NCBI GenBank assembly: GCA_024275165.1
Contig: JAJRZQ010000030.1
Span: forward strand, 1 to 57,211
Source of the DNA: a bacterium
GTDB taxonomy: Bacteria; SAR324; XYD2-FULL-50-16
Reading direction: 5' to 3'
DNA: 57,211 nt
A program made the translations under genes and the position numbers. Numbering within the stretch: position 1 is the first letter of the stretch; every line of letters starts with the position of its first letter. Positions 34,221-42,020 of the stretch are shown here, piece by piece. The notes below the pieces were generated by a model. That model saw only the letters and a program-made list of their open reading frames with translations, was not told the origin of the DNA and made no database searches.

Positions 34221-37200
34221 TGATGACCCCAGTGCAAGAAAAACAGCAAGATGGCCTTCGGGTAGTGCAAATGGTGGGGCCTTTTTTAGAGGTGTTTTTT
34301 GATTACGCGACTCTCCCCCCCCTAAAGGGGGAAGAGGAACGCTTTGTATTGGAGATTCGGCCCCAAGGGGCCAGGCAGGCGGCCCAATGGTTGACCCCCA
34401 ACGGGGCCGGGCCCCACTTTGTGGTTTTAGAAGAAGGAGAGAGCTACCGCTTTATTCTACACCATTGCCCTCATCCCGCGCATTGGGTCGATTCACGGCT
34501 GGAGCCCTTTCCCGCGGTGGATTGCTTTTTCGAGCATCCTCAATTTTTGCGTCTCACTTGGCGGGGGATGGATGTCGCTCAACTCAAAGCGGAAAACCGC
34601 CATTACGCAGAACTCATTGTAGACGGTGAAAAACAGCGAGAGCTATGGCTTGACGCGGAATTTGAAAGCTTTGTGCCTGGAAGACCGCAACAGATTGAAC
34701 TGCGCGGGAAAAACGAAAGTTTTTTTGTGGTGCGCACCAATTTAGGGGAATTGCGACCCGCGGCAGAGTTCGATTTCACCTTAGCCGACTCTGCCCCCCG
34801 GCTGGATTTGTATCCCTGTATCTCTTCAGAGCGCGATTTTAAAGTCAGAGCCGAGTTGACCCGTCATTGGAATATGGATCGGCTTTTGCGGCAACAAGCC
34901 GCTCAACTGGGCCTGACGGAACCGACAAAACTGGTGGGCGGGGTACGCTTTCAGACTCCAGGCCAAGCAGCGGTTCTCCTTCGTCTTTTTGGTTATGGGT
35001 TCGTGGTGGATGAGAGTCTGATTTCCCATATTCAAACCCAGGAGTTGGGTTTAAAGGCCCCCCAGACCCCTCGAGAATACCGCCTGGAGTTGCAACTCAC
35101 CTCAGCTCACCGAGAGCTGTTTAAATCCTCCTTAGCCAGCAAGACCCTTCCGGGGAGTTCTAGCTGCTTAAGCTTTACCGAGCAAGAGGTCGAGGCCGCT
35201 AAAGCGCGACTTTTTATCCAGTCCCCTTTAGTCGCTTGGGATACTTCTTTGATTGAACTTGTCGCCTTTTTTAAAAAGCCCCAAGAGGGCTGGCAAGAGT
35301 TTACCCGGGAAAAGGTTTGGCTCGCCAAAACCGAGTTTACCCCTCTGGGCGATCCTGCGTTTGTCGAGGCGCAATGGTGTTTTTGGGAGTTAGGGAAAGA
35401 GGGCCAAGCAAAGACCTGGCTCAAAAGCGGGAAAGCTTATCAGGATCAGTTTCCGCCCCAAGTGACCTTAAAACCCTTTTCAGATCGTCAGCTTTTGGTT
35501 TGGTGGGATTTAAAGCTCAGCGCGGTAGAAAAACTCCTAAAAGAGCGCTTCGATTGCGGGCTGGACTCCGTCGGCTTTTATTTGAAATTCCATGAAGAAT
35601 ATTTAGGCTCGCGCAAACCTCGGCCCGATTTAGAAGTGCGTATCCTAGACCTTTTTACTCCCTGGCAAAACTTCTATGTTTCGGTGCAGCCGAATCGTTG
35701 TTTTTCTGCTGAGATCGTGGCGCGTCATTATGACCAAGAAATTGCCCTAACCCCGGTATGCGCCCCCATCATCACCCCTCGCAGTGAGGATGACTTTCCG
35801 GGTCAAGCAGCCCCCCTGCGCCATTTGGGGGCGGCCTGGCCGCACCCTTCGCAACGAGAGGTGCATCATGTTCAGGGCCAGGACAGCGCCAATCACGCCA
35901 AGGTGATGCTGCACCTGCACCTGCATTCTCCCAGTTTGTTTCGGGCAGAGCAGTTTCGTGAAGCCTATTTAAAACCTCAGCCCTGGCCGATTCGGACCTC
36001 GAGCGGAGAAGAGGTGCATAACACCCCGGGGGAATGGGCCTTAAAAAATTGTTTTGATTCTTGGCTGCCCCTGCTCCAAAGCTTGCGCCGCCTCGCCTTT
36101 CAGGGGGTGGATTTTCAAGTCAGTTTAGATATTTCCCCCCCCGTGGCCTACATGATCAGTCACCCCCGCTTTAAAGACTATTTCGCGCGCTACCTTTTAC
36201 GGGTCGAGACCCATGCCAAAGCGGTTTTAGCGCAGATGAAAGCGCGCCTTGAGGCCCCGGAATGGATCTGGGCAGCGCAAAAACACCTGGATCGTATTTT
36301 AGATATTTCTCATTTTTGGCAGGTGGAGATCAAAAAAGACTTAATCGCGGGCTTTCGCATTTTAGAAGAGGCCGGGTTCGTGGAGCTTTCCACCTGCACC
36401 GCCACCCACGGGATGCCGGCTAATTTAGAATCGACCCCCGATGCTTTAGACGCCCAAGTCGCCCTGGCGGTGAGCAGTCATGAGCGTATCTTTGGGCGCC
36501 GACCGGCCGGGATTTGGCTGGCGGAAAATTCTTGTTTCCCCGGGGTGGAGCAGGTTTTGGCGCGTTATGGTTTGAAGTATTATTTTGTCGAGGCCGAGGC
36601 GATTCTTTTGGCCAGTCATGCCACCCCCAATGAGGAGTTTCACCCTCTTTTGAGCGAGCAAGCCGAAGTGGTCGCCTTTGGGCGCAGCCGCATGGGTCGG
36701 GTGCAGGTTTGGGACGCGGAGATCGGTTACGCCGGCCACCCCGATTTTCGTGAATACCATCACCGCCATTGGGGTTTGCCCTTAAAGCGGATTACGGACA
36801 AAAAAAGCTGGAACAAGGCCGCCTACAATGAGGACTGGGCCAAGGCAAGAGCCCAGGAGTTGGCCCAGGATTTTCATCGAAAACTGAGCGGGAAGGGGCA
36901 GGCCGTATCCCAGGGCGAGGCCCCTCACATCCCCTTGATTACCTGTACCTATGACGCGGAGCTCTTTGGGCATCACTGGCATGAAGGGGTGTGGTTTTTT
37001 GAAGAATTGCTGCGCGAGTTCCACCGCCAAGGCGACCGGATTGGACTCACCACCCCCAGTCATTACTTGGCCGGCAGGCCCCGCCTGCCCGTGGGGCACC
37101 CCAACCCCAGCACTTGGGGCCATGAGGCGCAGCACAGCAGGTGGAACGATCCTCAAGTCGCCTGGGTACAACGAGAGGTACAACGGGCCGACGGAATTTT

Positions 37201-37492
37201 ACGCCATTACCTCGATGTATGCAAAAAGGGAGAACTCAATCCCTTTTTTCAAAGCGTTGTCGCTCAAATGGGGAAGGAGCTTTTGCGCGCCGAGTCCAGC
37301 GACCTCACTTTTGTCATTATCTCCGGTGATTTTATTGAGGATATGCGCAGAGAGATTTTGAAATACTTAGATTACTTTTATCGGCTAAAAACTTTAGTCG
37401 ACAATCGCATCGAAGAGGTTGAGTTTTTAAGGTTTCGCCAATTTGAAAATGATATGTTCCCTGAGATAGCGCGGTATTATGGGGTATTTTGA
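34220..37492 (+). CDS. GH57 alpha-glucan branching-type enzyme with DUF4912 region
   Basis: I start at ATG 34220, which overlaps the upstream stop (TAATG), with AAGG just before it; a TTG 21 bases earlier is possible. The 1,090 residues carry beta-rich N-terminal modules, including a DUF4912-like segment (RQLLVWWDL, FYVSVQPNRCFSAEI, about 425-520). The GH57 domain starts with LHLHLHSPS (about 560). The likely nucleophile Glu lies in GIWLAENSCFPG and the acid Asp in TCTYDAELFGHHW. A helical C-terminal domain closes the protein. GH57 branching enzymes create alpha-1,6 links in glycogen; hydrolase or transferase activity is possible too. Confidence 0.87.
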   Translation: MMTPVQEKQQDGLRVVQMVGPFLEVFFDYATLPPLKGEEERFVLEIRPQGARQAAQWLTPNGAGPHFVVLEEGESYRFILHHCPHPAHWVDSRLEPFPAVDCFFEHPQFLRLTWRGMDVAQLKAENRHYAELIVDGEKQRELWLDAEFESFVPGRPQQIELRGKNESFFVVRTNLGELRPAAEFDFTLADSAPRLDLYPCISSERDFKVRAELTRHWNMDRLLRQQAAQLGLTEPTKLVGGVRFQTPGQAAVLLRLFGYGFVVDESLISHIQTQELGLKAPQTPREYRLELQLTSAHRELFKSSLASKTLPGSSSCLSFTEQEVEAAKARLFIQSPLVAWDTSLIELVAFFKKPQEGWQEFTREKVWLAKTEFTPLGDPAFVEAQWCFWELGKEGQAKTWLKSGKAYQDQFPPQVTLKPFSDRQLLVWWDLKLSAVEKLLKERFDCGLDSVGFYLKFHEEYLGSRKPRPDLEVRILDLFTPWQNFYVSVQPNRCFSAEIVARHYDQEIALTPVCAPIITPRSEDDFPGQAAPLRHLGAAWPHPSQREVHHVQGQDSANHAKVMLHLHLHSPSLFRAEQFREAYLKPQPWPIRTSSGEEVHNTPGEWALKNCFDSWLPLLQSLRRLAFQGVDFQVSLDISPPVAYMISHPRFKDYFARYLLRVETHAKAVLAQMKARLEAPEWIWAAQKHLDRILDISHFWQVEIKKDLIAGFRILEEAGFVELSTCTATHGMPANLESTPDALDAQVALAVSSHERIFGRRPAGIWLAENSCFPGVEQVLARYGLKYYFVEAEAILLASHATPNEEFHPLLSEQAEVVAFGRSRMGRVQVWDAEIGYAGHPDFREYHHRHWGLPLKRITDKKSWNKAAYNEDWAKARAQELAQDFHRKLSGKGQAVSQGEAPHIPLITCTYDAELFGHHWHEGVWFFEELLREFHRQGDRIGLTTPSHYLAGRPRLPVGHPNPSTWGHEAQHSRWNDPQVAWVQREVQRADGILRHYLDVCKKGELNPFFQSVVAQMGKELLRAESSDLTFVIISGDFIEDMRREILKYLDYFYRLKTLVDNRIEEVEFLRFRQFENDMFPEIARYYGVF

Positions 37493-37532
37493 TGGGATGG
37501 ACTCTGTGGATCAGCGGATGAAAATTTATCCC

Positions 37533-37562
37533 TTGACTGATAAGGAATATATATATTCTAAT
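37533..37562 (+). promoter_or_regulatory. Promoter and palindromic operator of arsR-type gene
   Basis: TTGACT (37533-37538) is followed 18 bases later by TCTAAT (37557-37562). Between them lies the perfect 14-bp palindrome GAATATATATATTC (37545-37558), overlapping the -10 element. This is a typical position for self-repression by the ArsR-type protein downstream. Confidence 0.65.
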
Positions 37563-37605
37563 AAGCAAGAAGATAGGACTGCTCTTTTTTGCTGCATAAG
37601 GGACC

Positions 37606-37950
37606 ATGAATAAAAAAAGCATAGACAACAACTTGATCAGTACGCTGACCGATATTTTCGACCATCAAGAAGAAAACATCGAAAAAGCGGTTCGTTGCTT
37701 GAAAGTGCTTGCTCATCCAGCCCGCTTAAAAATCATCTGCGTGTTAAAAACGGGAGAGCATTCCGTTCAGCAGTTGGAAGAATATGTTGGGGTGGCTCAG
37801 GCAACCTTATCCCAGCATCTTTCTCTACTGAAAGATCGGGGTATTTTGACCAGTCGTCGGCAAGGAAATTTTAGTTTGTATCGGATCGCCAATGAAGAGA
37901 TGGTCAACCTCTTTGACATGATCGAAAGGCTTTTTTGCCAAAATCAGTGA
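37606..37950 (+). CDS. ArsR-type regulator, BigR/SqrR-like thiol sensor
   Basis: This 114-residue winged-helix repressor has LKVLAHPARLKIICVL, the recognition helix region QATLSQHLSLLKDRGIL and the wing RRQGNFSLYRI. Cys45 (in IICVL) and Cys111 (in LFCQNQ) are 66 residues apart, the same spacing as the sulfane-sulfur-sensing pair of BigR/SqrR (for example Cys41/Cys107). A third Cys is at 31. I infer derepression by reactive sulfur or disulfide stress. Neighbouring genes encode a small membrane protein and a glutaredoxin-DUF302 fusion, which fits. Confidence 0.85.
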   Translation: MNKKSIDNNLISTLTDIFDHQEENIEKAVRCLKVLAHPARLKIICVLKTGEHSVQQLEEYVGVAQATLSQHLSLLKDRGILTSRRQGNFSLYRIANEEMVNLFDMIERLFCQNQ

Positions 37951-38195
37951 CCCCTTCCGGGTTCCTAAAAATAAACCTACGAGCTCCCGCAAAGCATTTG
38001 GTAGAGCCCAAGCCGCTTGCCGGGGCAGAATTGGTTTTGGACGCAGGCATACAAAGATAAATCCCCCTCCTTGTTTTTTCGCGCGGCCTACCTCAACTTG
38101 CAAAGCGGTTTGGTTTGCGGAGCGCAAAGGACTTGCCCTGAGCCGCTTCTACTGACCTGACCTGAGTTGGGTATTTAAAAACAGGAACGGTAGGG
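37951..38195. other. Intergenic region without recognised features
   Basis: These 245 bases separate the convergent ArsR-type gene and the small membrane-protein gene. I see no strong terminator hairpin, small gene or tRNA. Confidence 0.4.
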
Positions 38196-38408
38196 TTAAT
38201 AAATCACAAAGTCTTTAAAAAGCTTGTACCCGATGAGCAATAAGGGCCAGGTGTGCCAGAAGAGGTCGAAGATATCCAGGGGGCGTTTTAGTTCCCCTTG
38301 GCTCAACATGCGGAGCTTTTCTACCAAGTGGGGCTCGGGCATGACAGGCAAGATGGCCAAAATCAAGGCCAAGGGAATTAAAAAACTATAACTTAAGAGT
38401 TGAGACAT
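38196..38408 (-). CDS. Small two-helix membrane protein (PEPHLVEKLRML type)
   Basis: At 70 residues it has a hydrophobic helix (about 7-23), the motif PEPHLVEKLRMLSQGELKRPLDIFDLFWH, and a second hydrophobic segment (about 52-66). Proteins with this motif are sometimes labelled RND transporter by automatic pipelines, but 70 residues cannot form an RND pump. The role is unknown. It is divergent from the glutaredoxin-DUF302 gene and shares its regulatory region. Confidence 0.75.
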   Translation of the reverse strand: MSQLLSYSFLIPLALILAILPVMPEPHLVEKLRMLSQGELKRPLDIFDLFWHTWPLLLIGYKLFKDFVIY

Positions 38409-38423
38409 TTAAAAGCCTTTGTT

Positions 38424-38471
38424 ATATTCATAAATACAGATATTCCTAAATTTAAATATTCATCAATGGAG
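38424..38471. promoter_or_regulatory. Three 16-bp phased direct repeats
   Basis: ATATTC begins at 38424, 38440 and 38456, exactly 16 bases apart, in units of the form ATATTC-[AC]T-[AC]-AAT. The units fill the gap between the divergent starts at 38408 and 38477. ATATTC is also the half-site of the palindrome upstream of the ArsR-type gene, so this may be a second binding region of that regulator. Confidence 0.55.
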
Positions 38472-38476
38472 TCTTC

Positions 38477-39142
38477 ATGTCAAAGGAAAACTTAACCCTC
38501 TTTCAAACCGAAGATTGCCCCTATTGCGCTTTGGTTCGCCGCAAGCTCGATCTTTTGGGTCTGGCTTGCAAGCTCCAGCCCGTTTCTCACGAGGGGGCCG
38601 AGCGTAGTGAAGTCCAGGCTTTGAGCGGGCAGAATCAGGTTCCCCTGCTCCAAGACGAGGATCAAGTCATCTTGGGCAGCAGCGCCATTTTGGCTTACCT
38701 GGATCAAACCTACGGGTCAGGCAGTCCGACCCCCTTGCCGAGTCGCAGTTATGGAATCTCTTGCGTTGTGGAGGGGGATTTTGCCGGTGCGCGCGCCAAA
38801 ACCCTGGAGGTTTTTAAAGAGCAGGGTTTTGGTCTGTTGACCGAGATCAATGTGCAAAAGACCATGAAAGAAAAACTAGGCATCGAGATGGAACCCAACA
38901 GCATTTTAGGTTTTTGCAACCCCAAGTTTGCCCACCAGGGAATGACCGCAGAGCCTGATTTAGGCCTACTTCTCCCCTGCAATGTGGTGGTTCGTGAAGT
39001 CGCCCCTCAGCAGGTGCAGGTCGCGGCGGTTCACCCCATGAAGATGTTTGCCGTGGTGGGCCGCGATGAAGTGGTGGAATTGGCCGAAACCGTTGAGGGA
39101 TTGTTGCGGGCGGGGATTGATAAACTCGCTAAGGGAGAGTGA
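38477..39142 (+). CDS. Glutaredoxin-DUF302 fusion protein
   Basis: In this 221-residue protein the N-terminal glutaredoxin/GST-type thioredoxin fold (1-80) has the redox motif CPYC at 14-17 and cis-Pro in NQVPLL. After a Gly/Pro linker, residues 90-215 form a DUF302 domain (VVEGDFAGARAKTLEVFKEQGFG, LLLPCNVVVREV). DUF302 is a small alpha-beta domain found near redox and heavy-metal genes. No signal peptide, so it is cytoplasmic. GGAG lies before the ATG. The fusion suggests thiol transfer onto a DUF302 ligand. Confidence 0.87.
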   Translation: MSKENLTLFQTEDCPYCALVRRKLDLLGLACKLQPVSHEGAERSEVQALSGQNQVPLLQDEDQVILGSSAILAYLDQTYGSGSPTPLPSRSYGISCVVEGDFAGARAKTLEVFKEQGFGLLTEINVQKTMKEKLGIEMEPNSILGFCNPKFAHQGMTAEPDLGLLLPCNVVVREVAPQQVQVAAVHPMKMFAVVGRDEVVELAETVEGLLRAGIDKLAKGE

Positions 39143-39149
39143 GCTTCAC

Positions 39150-39866
39150 CTAGAGGCCTAAACTTTTGATTAAGCTTTCCGCCTCGTCCTTGCGCCCTGC
39201 CTTTTGGTAGAAATCGAGTAAATCCTGGCTTGTTTCTCGGGCCGCGTTTGTTTCCCCTAAGTGGAGGTAGCCCTCAATCGCGTTGAGGTAGGCCTCTTCC
39301 GCTCGAGGGAAGAGAAACAAGGCGCGATAGGTCAAGGCGAGTTTTTCTAAAACCCAATAGCGTTCGCCGGTTTCGGGGGCAAAGGCTTGAAGTGCCGCTT
39401 GCAGCTTTTGTGCCGCTTGGGCATAATCCTGAAGTAAAAGTAATTGAACCGCGAGACGCGCCTGGATGGTCGGCAGCAGATGGGTACAGCCTTCGGCAAG
39501 GGCGACGAGTTCCGCCTCCCGCAAACGACATAAGGCCTCCGCGTCTTCTTGAGCCTCTTGGCATTGGTGGGCGAGAAACAAGAGCAATAAACAAAGGCCT
39601 TGGAAGTCTTCTTGTTCTCGGTACCCCTCCTTTGCCAACTCCGCTGCGCGTTGCCATGCTTTGTCCCGGCCCAGGGCCTTGAGCGGGCCGAGTCGCTCGT
39701 GTTGGATAAAGGTGAGCCAGCGGGTGTGGCCTAAGGGGAGAAAAATCTCTTCTGCCTGTTGGAAAACCTCTAAAGCTTCTGGGTAACGCCCATGATGGGC
39801 ATGCTCCAAAGCGAGGTCGCAAAGGCTTTCGCCTTGTGCCAATTGTTCTTCGTAGTTTGTCTTCAT
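39150..39866 (-). CDS. TPR-repeat protein
   Basis: This 238-residue all-helical protein has tetratricopeptide repeats, for example LALEHAHHGRYPEALEVFQQAEEI, LLLQDYAQAAQKLQAAL and FLFPRAEEAYLNAIEGYLHLG. It is soluble with no signal peptide. TPRs bind partner proteins; none is identifiable. Its start codon is only two bases from that of mogA on the other strand, so each promoter must lie inside the other gene. Confidence 0.82.
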   Translation of the reverse strand: MKTNYEEQLAQGESLCDLALEHAHHGRYPEALEVFQQAEEIFLPLGHTRWLTFIQHERLGPLKALGRDKAWQRAAELAKEGYREQEDFQGLCLLLLFLAHQCQEAQEDAEALCRLREAELVALAEGCTHLLPTIQARLAVQLLLLQDYAQAAQKLQAALQAFAPETGERYWVLEKLALTYRALFLFPRAEEAYLNAIEGYLHLGETNAARETSQDLLDFYQKAGRKDEAESLIKSLGL

Positions 39867-39868
39867 GG

Positions 39869-40450
39869 ATGGATGATATGACGAGACCTAAAAAATTGAA
39901 AGTCGGTATTCTCACGGTTTCAGACCGCGCCTTTCGAGGGGAGTACCCAGACCGAGGTGGCCCGGCGATTGCGGATTGGTTGGCCCAAGCCCTGATGAGT
40001 CCCTTCGAGACGCTCCGCCAAGTGGCCCCCGATGAGCAAAGTAAGATTGAGCAGGCCCTCATTGAGTTTGTTGAGCAAGGCTGTCGTTTGATCCTCACCA
40101 CGGGCGGCACCGGTCCCAGCAAAAGGGATGTGACCCCTGAAGCCACCTTGGCGGTGATGGATAAAGAGCTCCCTGGTTTTGGCGAGCGCATGCGGCAAAT
40201 CAGCCTGCAATATGTTCCCACCGCTATTTTATCCCGCCAGGTAGCGGTGATTCGCCAAGATAGCTTGATCATCAATTTGCCGGGGCAACCGAAATCCATT
40301 GGGGAGACCCTAGGCGAACTCTTCGCCGCGGTGCCCTATTGCTTGGAATTGATGGATGGCCCGTTGGTGCGCACCGAGGGCAAAATCGTGTCCGCTTTTC
40401 GCCCCAAATCGGCACCGACTCTAGAAGAACTGGAAAAAGAATCGCGGTAA
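39869..40450 (+). CDS. mogA: Molybdopterin adenylyltransferase MogA-like
   Basis: Using ATG 39869 (39878 also possible) the protein has about 193 residues. It shows KVGILTVSDRAFRGEYPDRGG, the nucleotide loop LTTGGTGPSKRDVTPEA and INLPGQPKSIGETL, as in MogA/MoaB. It adenylates molybdopterin before molybdenum insertion. No other moa/moe genes are nearby. Confidence 0.9.
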   Translation: MDDMTRPKKLKVGILTVSDRAFRGEYPDRGGPAIADWLAQALMSPFETLRQVAPDEQSKIEQALIEFVEQGCRLILTTGGTGPSKRDVTPEATLAVMDKELPGFGERMRQISLQYVPTAILSRQVAVIRQDSLIINLPGQPKSIGETLGELFAAVPYCLELMDGPLVRTEGKIVSAFRPKSAPTLEELEKESR

Positions 40451-40520
40451 GCGGCCTGCTTGACCAATCCGGGCCAAGCGGTTAGAAATCAAGGCAAACC
40501 CCCTAAAAGAAAGAGACCCT

Positions 40521-41690
40521 ATGGACCCGTTGGAACAACAACTACGAGAAGCCTTTTCCCAAATCCCCTTTGGTGAGGGCAGCGTGATGGATCAGGATGT
40601 AATCTACTCCCTAGCCATTGAAGGCAATCGGGCAGAAGCCATGCTCATTGTTGAGCAAGAGCATGAAAGCTTAATCGAACAAACGGCCAAAGCGGTGCAT
40701 GAGGTTTTAATGCAGGTCGAGGGCATCGCAGAGGTGGGGATTCAGGTTGTCGATAGCTTGGAAGAGGCCCAGGCAGCAGAGAAAGAAGCCAAGTCGGCAG
40801 AGGCTTGTGGATGCGGCTCCCCGGCTGGGAGTTGCGAGTCCGCCGCGCCCAAGCAGGCCCAGGGGGCTAGTCAAAATCCCCATCCGAGCCGAACCGCCAA
40901 CCCCGCCCCGCCCCAAGCGGTCAATTATTTAGGGGAATATGAATTCATTATTTTAGTGGCCAGCGGTAAGGGCGGAGTGGGAAAATCAACCACGGCGGTC
41001 AATCTTGCCTTAGCCTTAAAGAGCTTGGGGAAAAGCGTCAGCCTATTGGACGCGGATATTTACGGCCCCAGCCTGCCCACCATGATGGGGGCCAGGGGGG
41101 AGTTTCCAGAGATCATCGGTCAGGCCATTCAGCCCATGAGCCGTCACGGTATTGAGTTTATGAGCATGGGCAGCTTGGTGGACGAAGAAGAAGCGATGAT
41201 TTGGCGCGGCCCCATGGCCCACCAGGCCGTGGAGCAGATGCTCCGGGATACCACTTGGCCCGGTGGGGATTACATGATTATCGACCTGCCCCCCGGCACG
41301 GGCGATGTGCAAATCACCTTGGCGCAAAAAACCCGGGCCACCGGCGCGGTGGTGGTCTGTACCCCGCAGGATGTCGCCTTGATGGATGCTCGAAAAGCCA
41401 TCAACATGTTTGACAAGGTTTCCATCCCTACTTTGGGGATAGTTGAAAATATGAGCTTTTTTAAATGCCCGGGCTGCGGGGAAGAGACCCCTATTTTTTC
41501 TACCGGGGGCGCGGAAAAAGAAGCGGGGGCGCAAGAGGTCCCCTTCTTGGGGAAAATTCCCATTGAGTTGAATATTCGCCGGTGCGGAGATGAGGGAACC
41601 CCCATTGTCGCCGCTTACCCGGAAGCGGAATCTTCTAAGTCCTTCATCACCATGGCAAAAAAACTCGATGAAATCTTAAAAGGGGCCTAG
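40521..41690 (+). CDS. mrp: Iron-sulfur cluster carrier ATPase Mrp/ApbC
   Basis: In this 389-residue protein an N-terminal DUF59/MIP18-like domain (1-85) is followed by a Cys-containing linker (about 92-135: ACGCGSPAGSC), then the P-loop ATPase: ASGKGGVGKSTTAVNLALAL, LLDADIYGPSLP, IDLPPGTGDVQ. The cluster-bridging CxxC is FKCPGCGE. It delivers Fe-S clusters to apo-proteins as a dimer. The extra Cys linker is unusual. The DUF971 gene follows with no gap, and the stop TAG abuts its GTG start. Confidence 0.95.
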   Translation: MDPLEQQLREAFSQIPFGEGSVMDQDVIYSLAIEGNRAEAMLIVEQEHESLIEQTAKAVHEVLMQVEGIAEVGIQVVDSLEEAQAAEKEAKSAEACGCGSPAGSCESAAPKQAQGASQNPHPSRTANPAPPQAVNYLGEYEFIILVASGKGGVGKSTTAVNLALALKSLGKSVSLLDADIYGPSLPTMMGARGEFPEIIGQAIQPMSRHGIEFMSMGSLVDEEEAMIWRGPMAHQAVEQMLRDTTWPGGDYMIIDLPPGTGDVQITLAQKTRATGAVVVCTPQDVALMDARKAINMFDKVSIPTLGIVENMSFFKCPGCGEETPIFSTGGAEKEAGAQEVPFLGKIPIELNIRRCGDEGTPIVAAYPEAESSKSFITMAKKLDEILKGA

Positions 41691-42020
41691 GTGGCGTTAA
41701 AGTTCAGCAATAAAACCAGGCCTAAGGAGGTGTTTGTTGATGATAAGCTCAACATCCTCTGGGCCGATGGAACGCACAGCCGCTACGACTTTTATCCATT
41801 GCGCTGCCTGTGCGTCTGCGCCGCTTGCGTGCATGAGGTGACGGGAGAAAAGCTATTGGATGAAGCAAAAATCCCCAAAGACATTCGCCCCCTTGCCAGT
41901 GAGTATGTGGGCAATTACGCCTTGGGAATCACCTGGAGCGATCAGCATTCCACAGGCCTTTATACCTTCAAGCGCTTGAGGGAAGATATCCCGTTTGAAG
42001 AAGGCACCAGGGTCAACTGA
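41691..42020 (+). CDS. DUF971 (GBBH-like) protein
   Basis: At 109 residues, LNILWADGTHSRYDFYPLRCLCVCAACVHE and YALGITWSDQHSTGLYTF are hallmarks of DUF971, the N-terminal fold of gamma-butyrobetaine hydroxylase. The CLCVCAAC segment has four Cys that could bind zinc or a cluster. Stand-alone DUF971 proteins are often next to mrp, as here, suggesting an Fe-S role. The start is GTG, directly after the mrp stop; its TGA overlaps the tgt ATG. Confidence 0.88.
   Translation: MALKFSNKTRPKEVFVDDKLNILWADGTHSRYDFYPLRCLCVCAACVHEVTGEKLLDEAKIPKDIRPLASEYVGNYALGITWSDQHSTGLYTFKRLREDIPFEEGTRVN

Noticed and set aside
38196-38408. RND transporter
   Set aside because: The label may be attached to this small family, but a 70-residue two-helix protein cannot be an RND pump.
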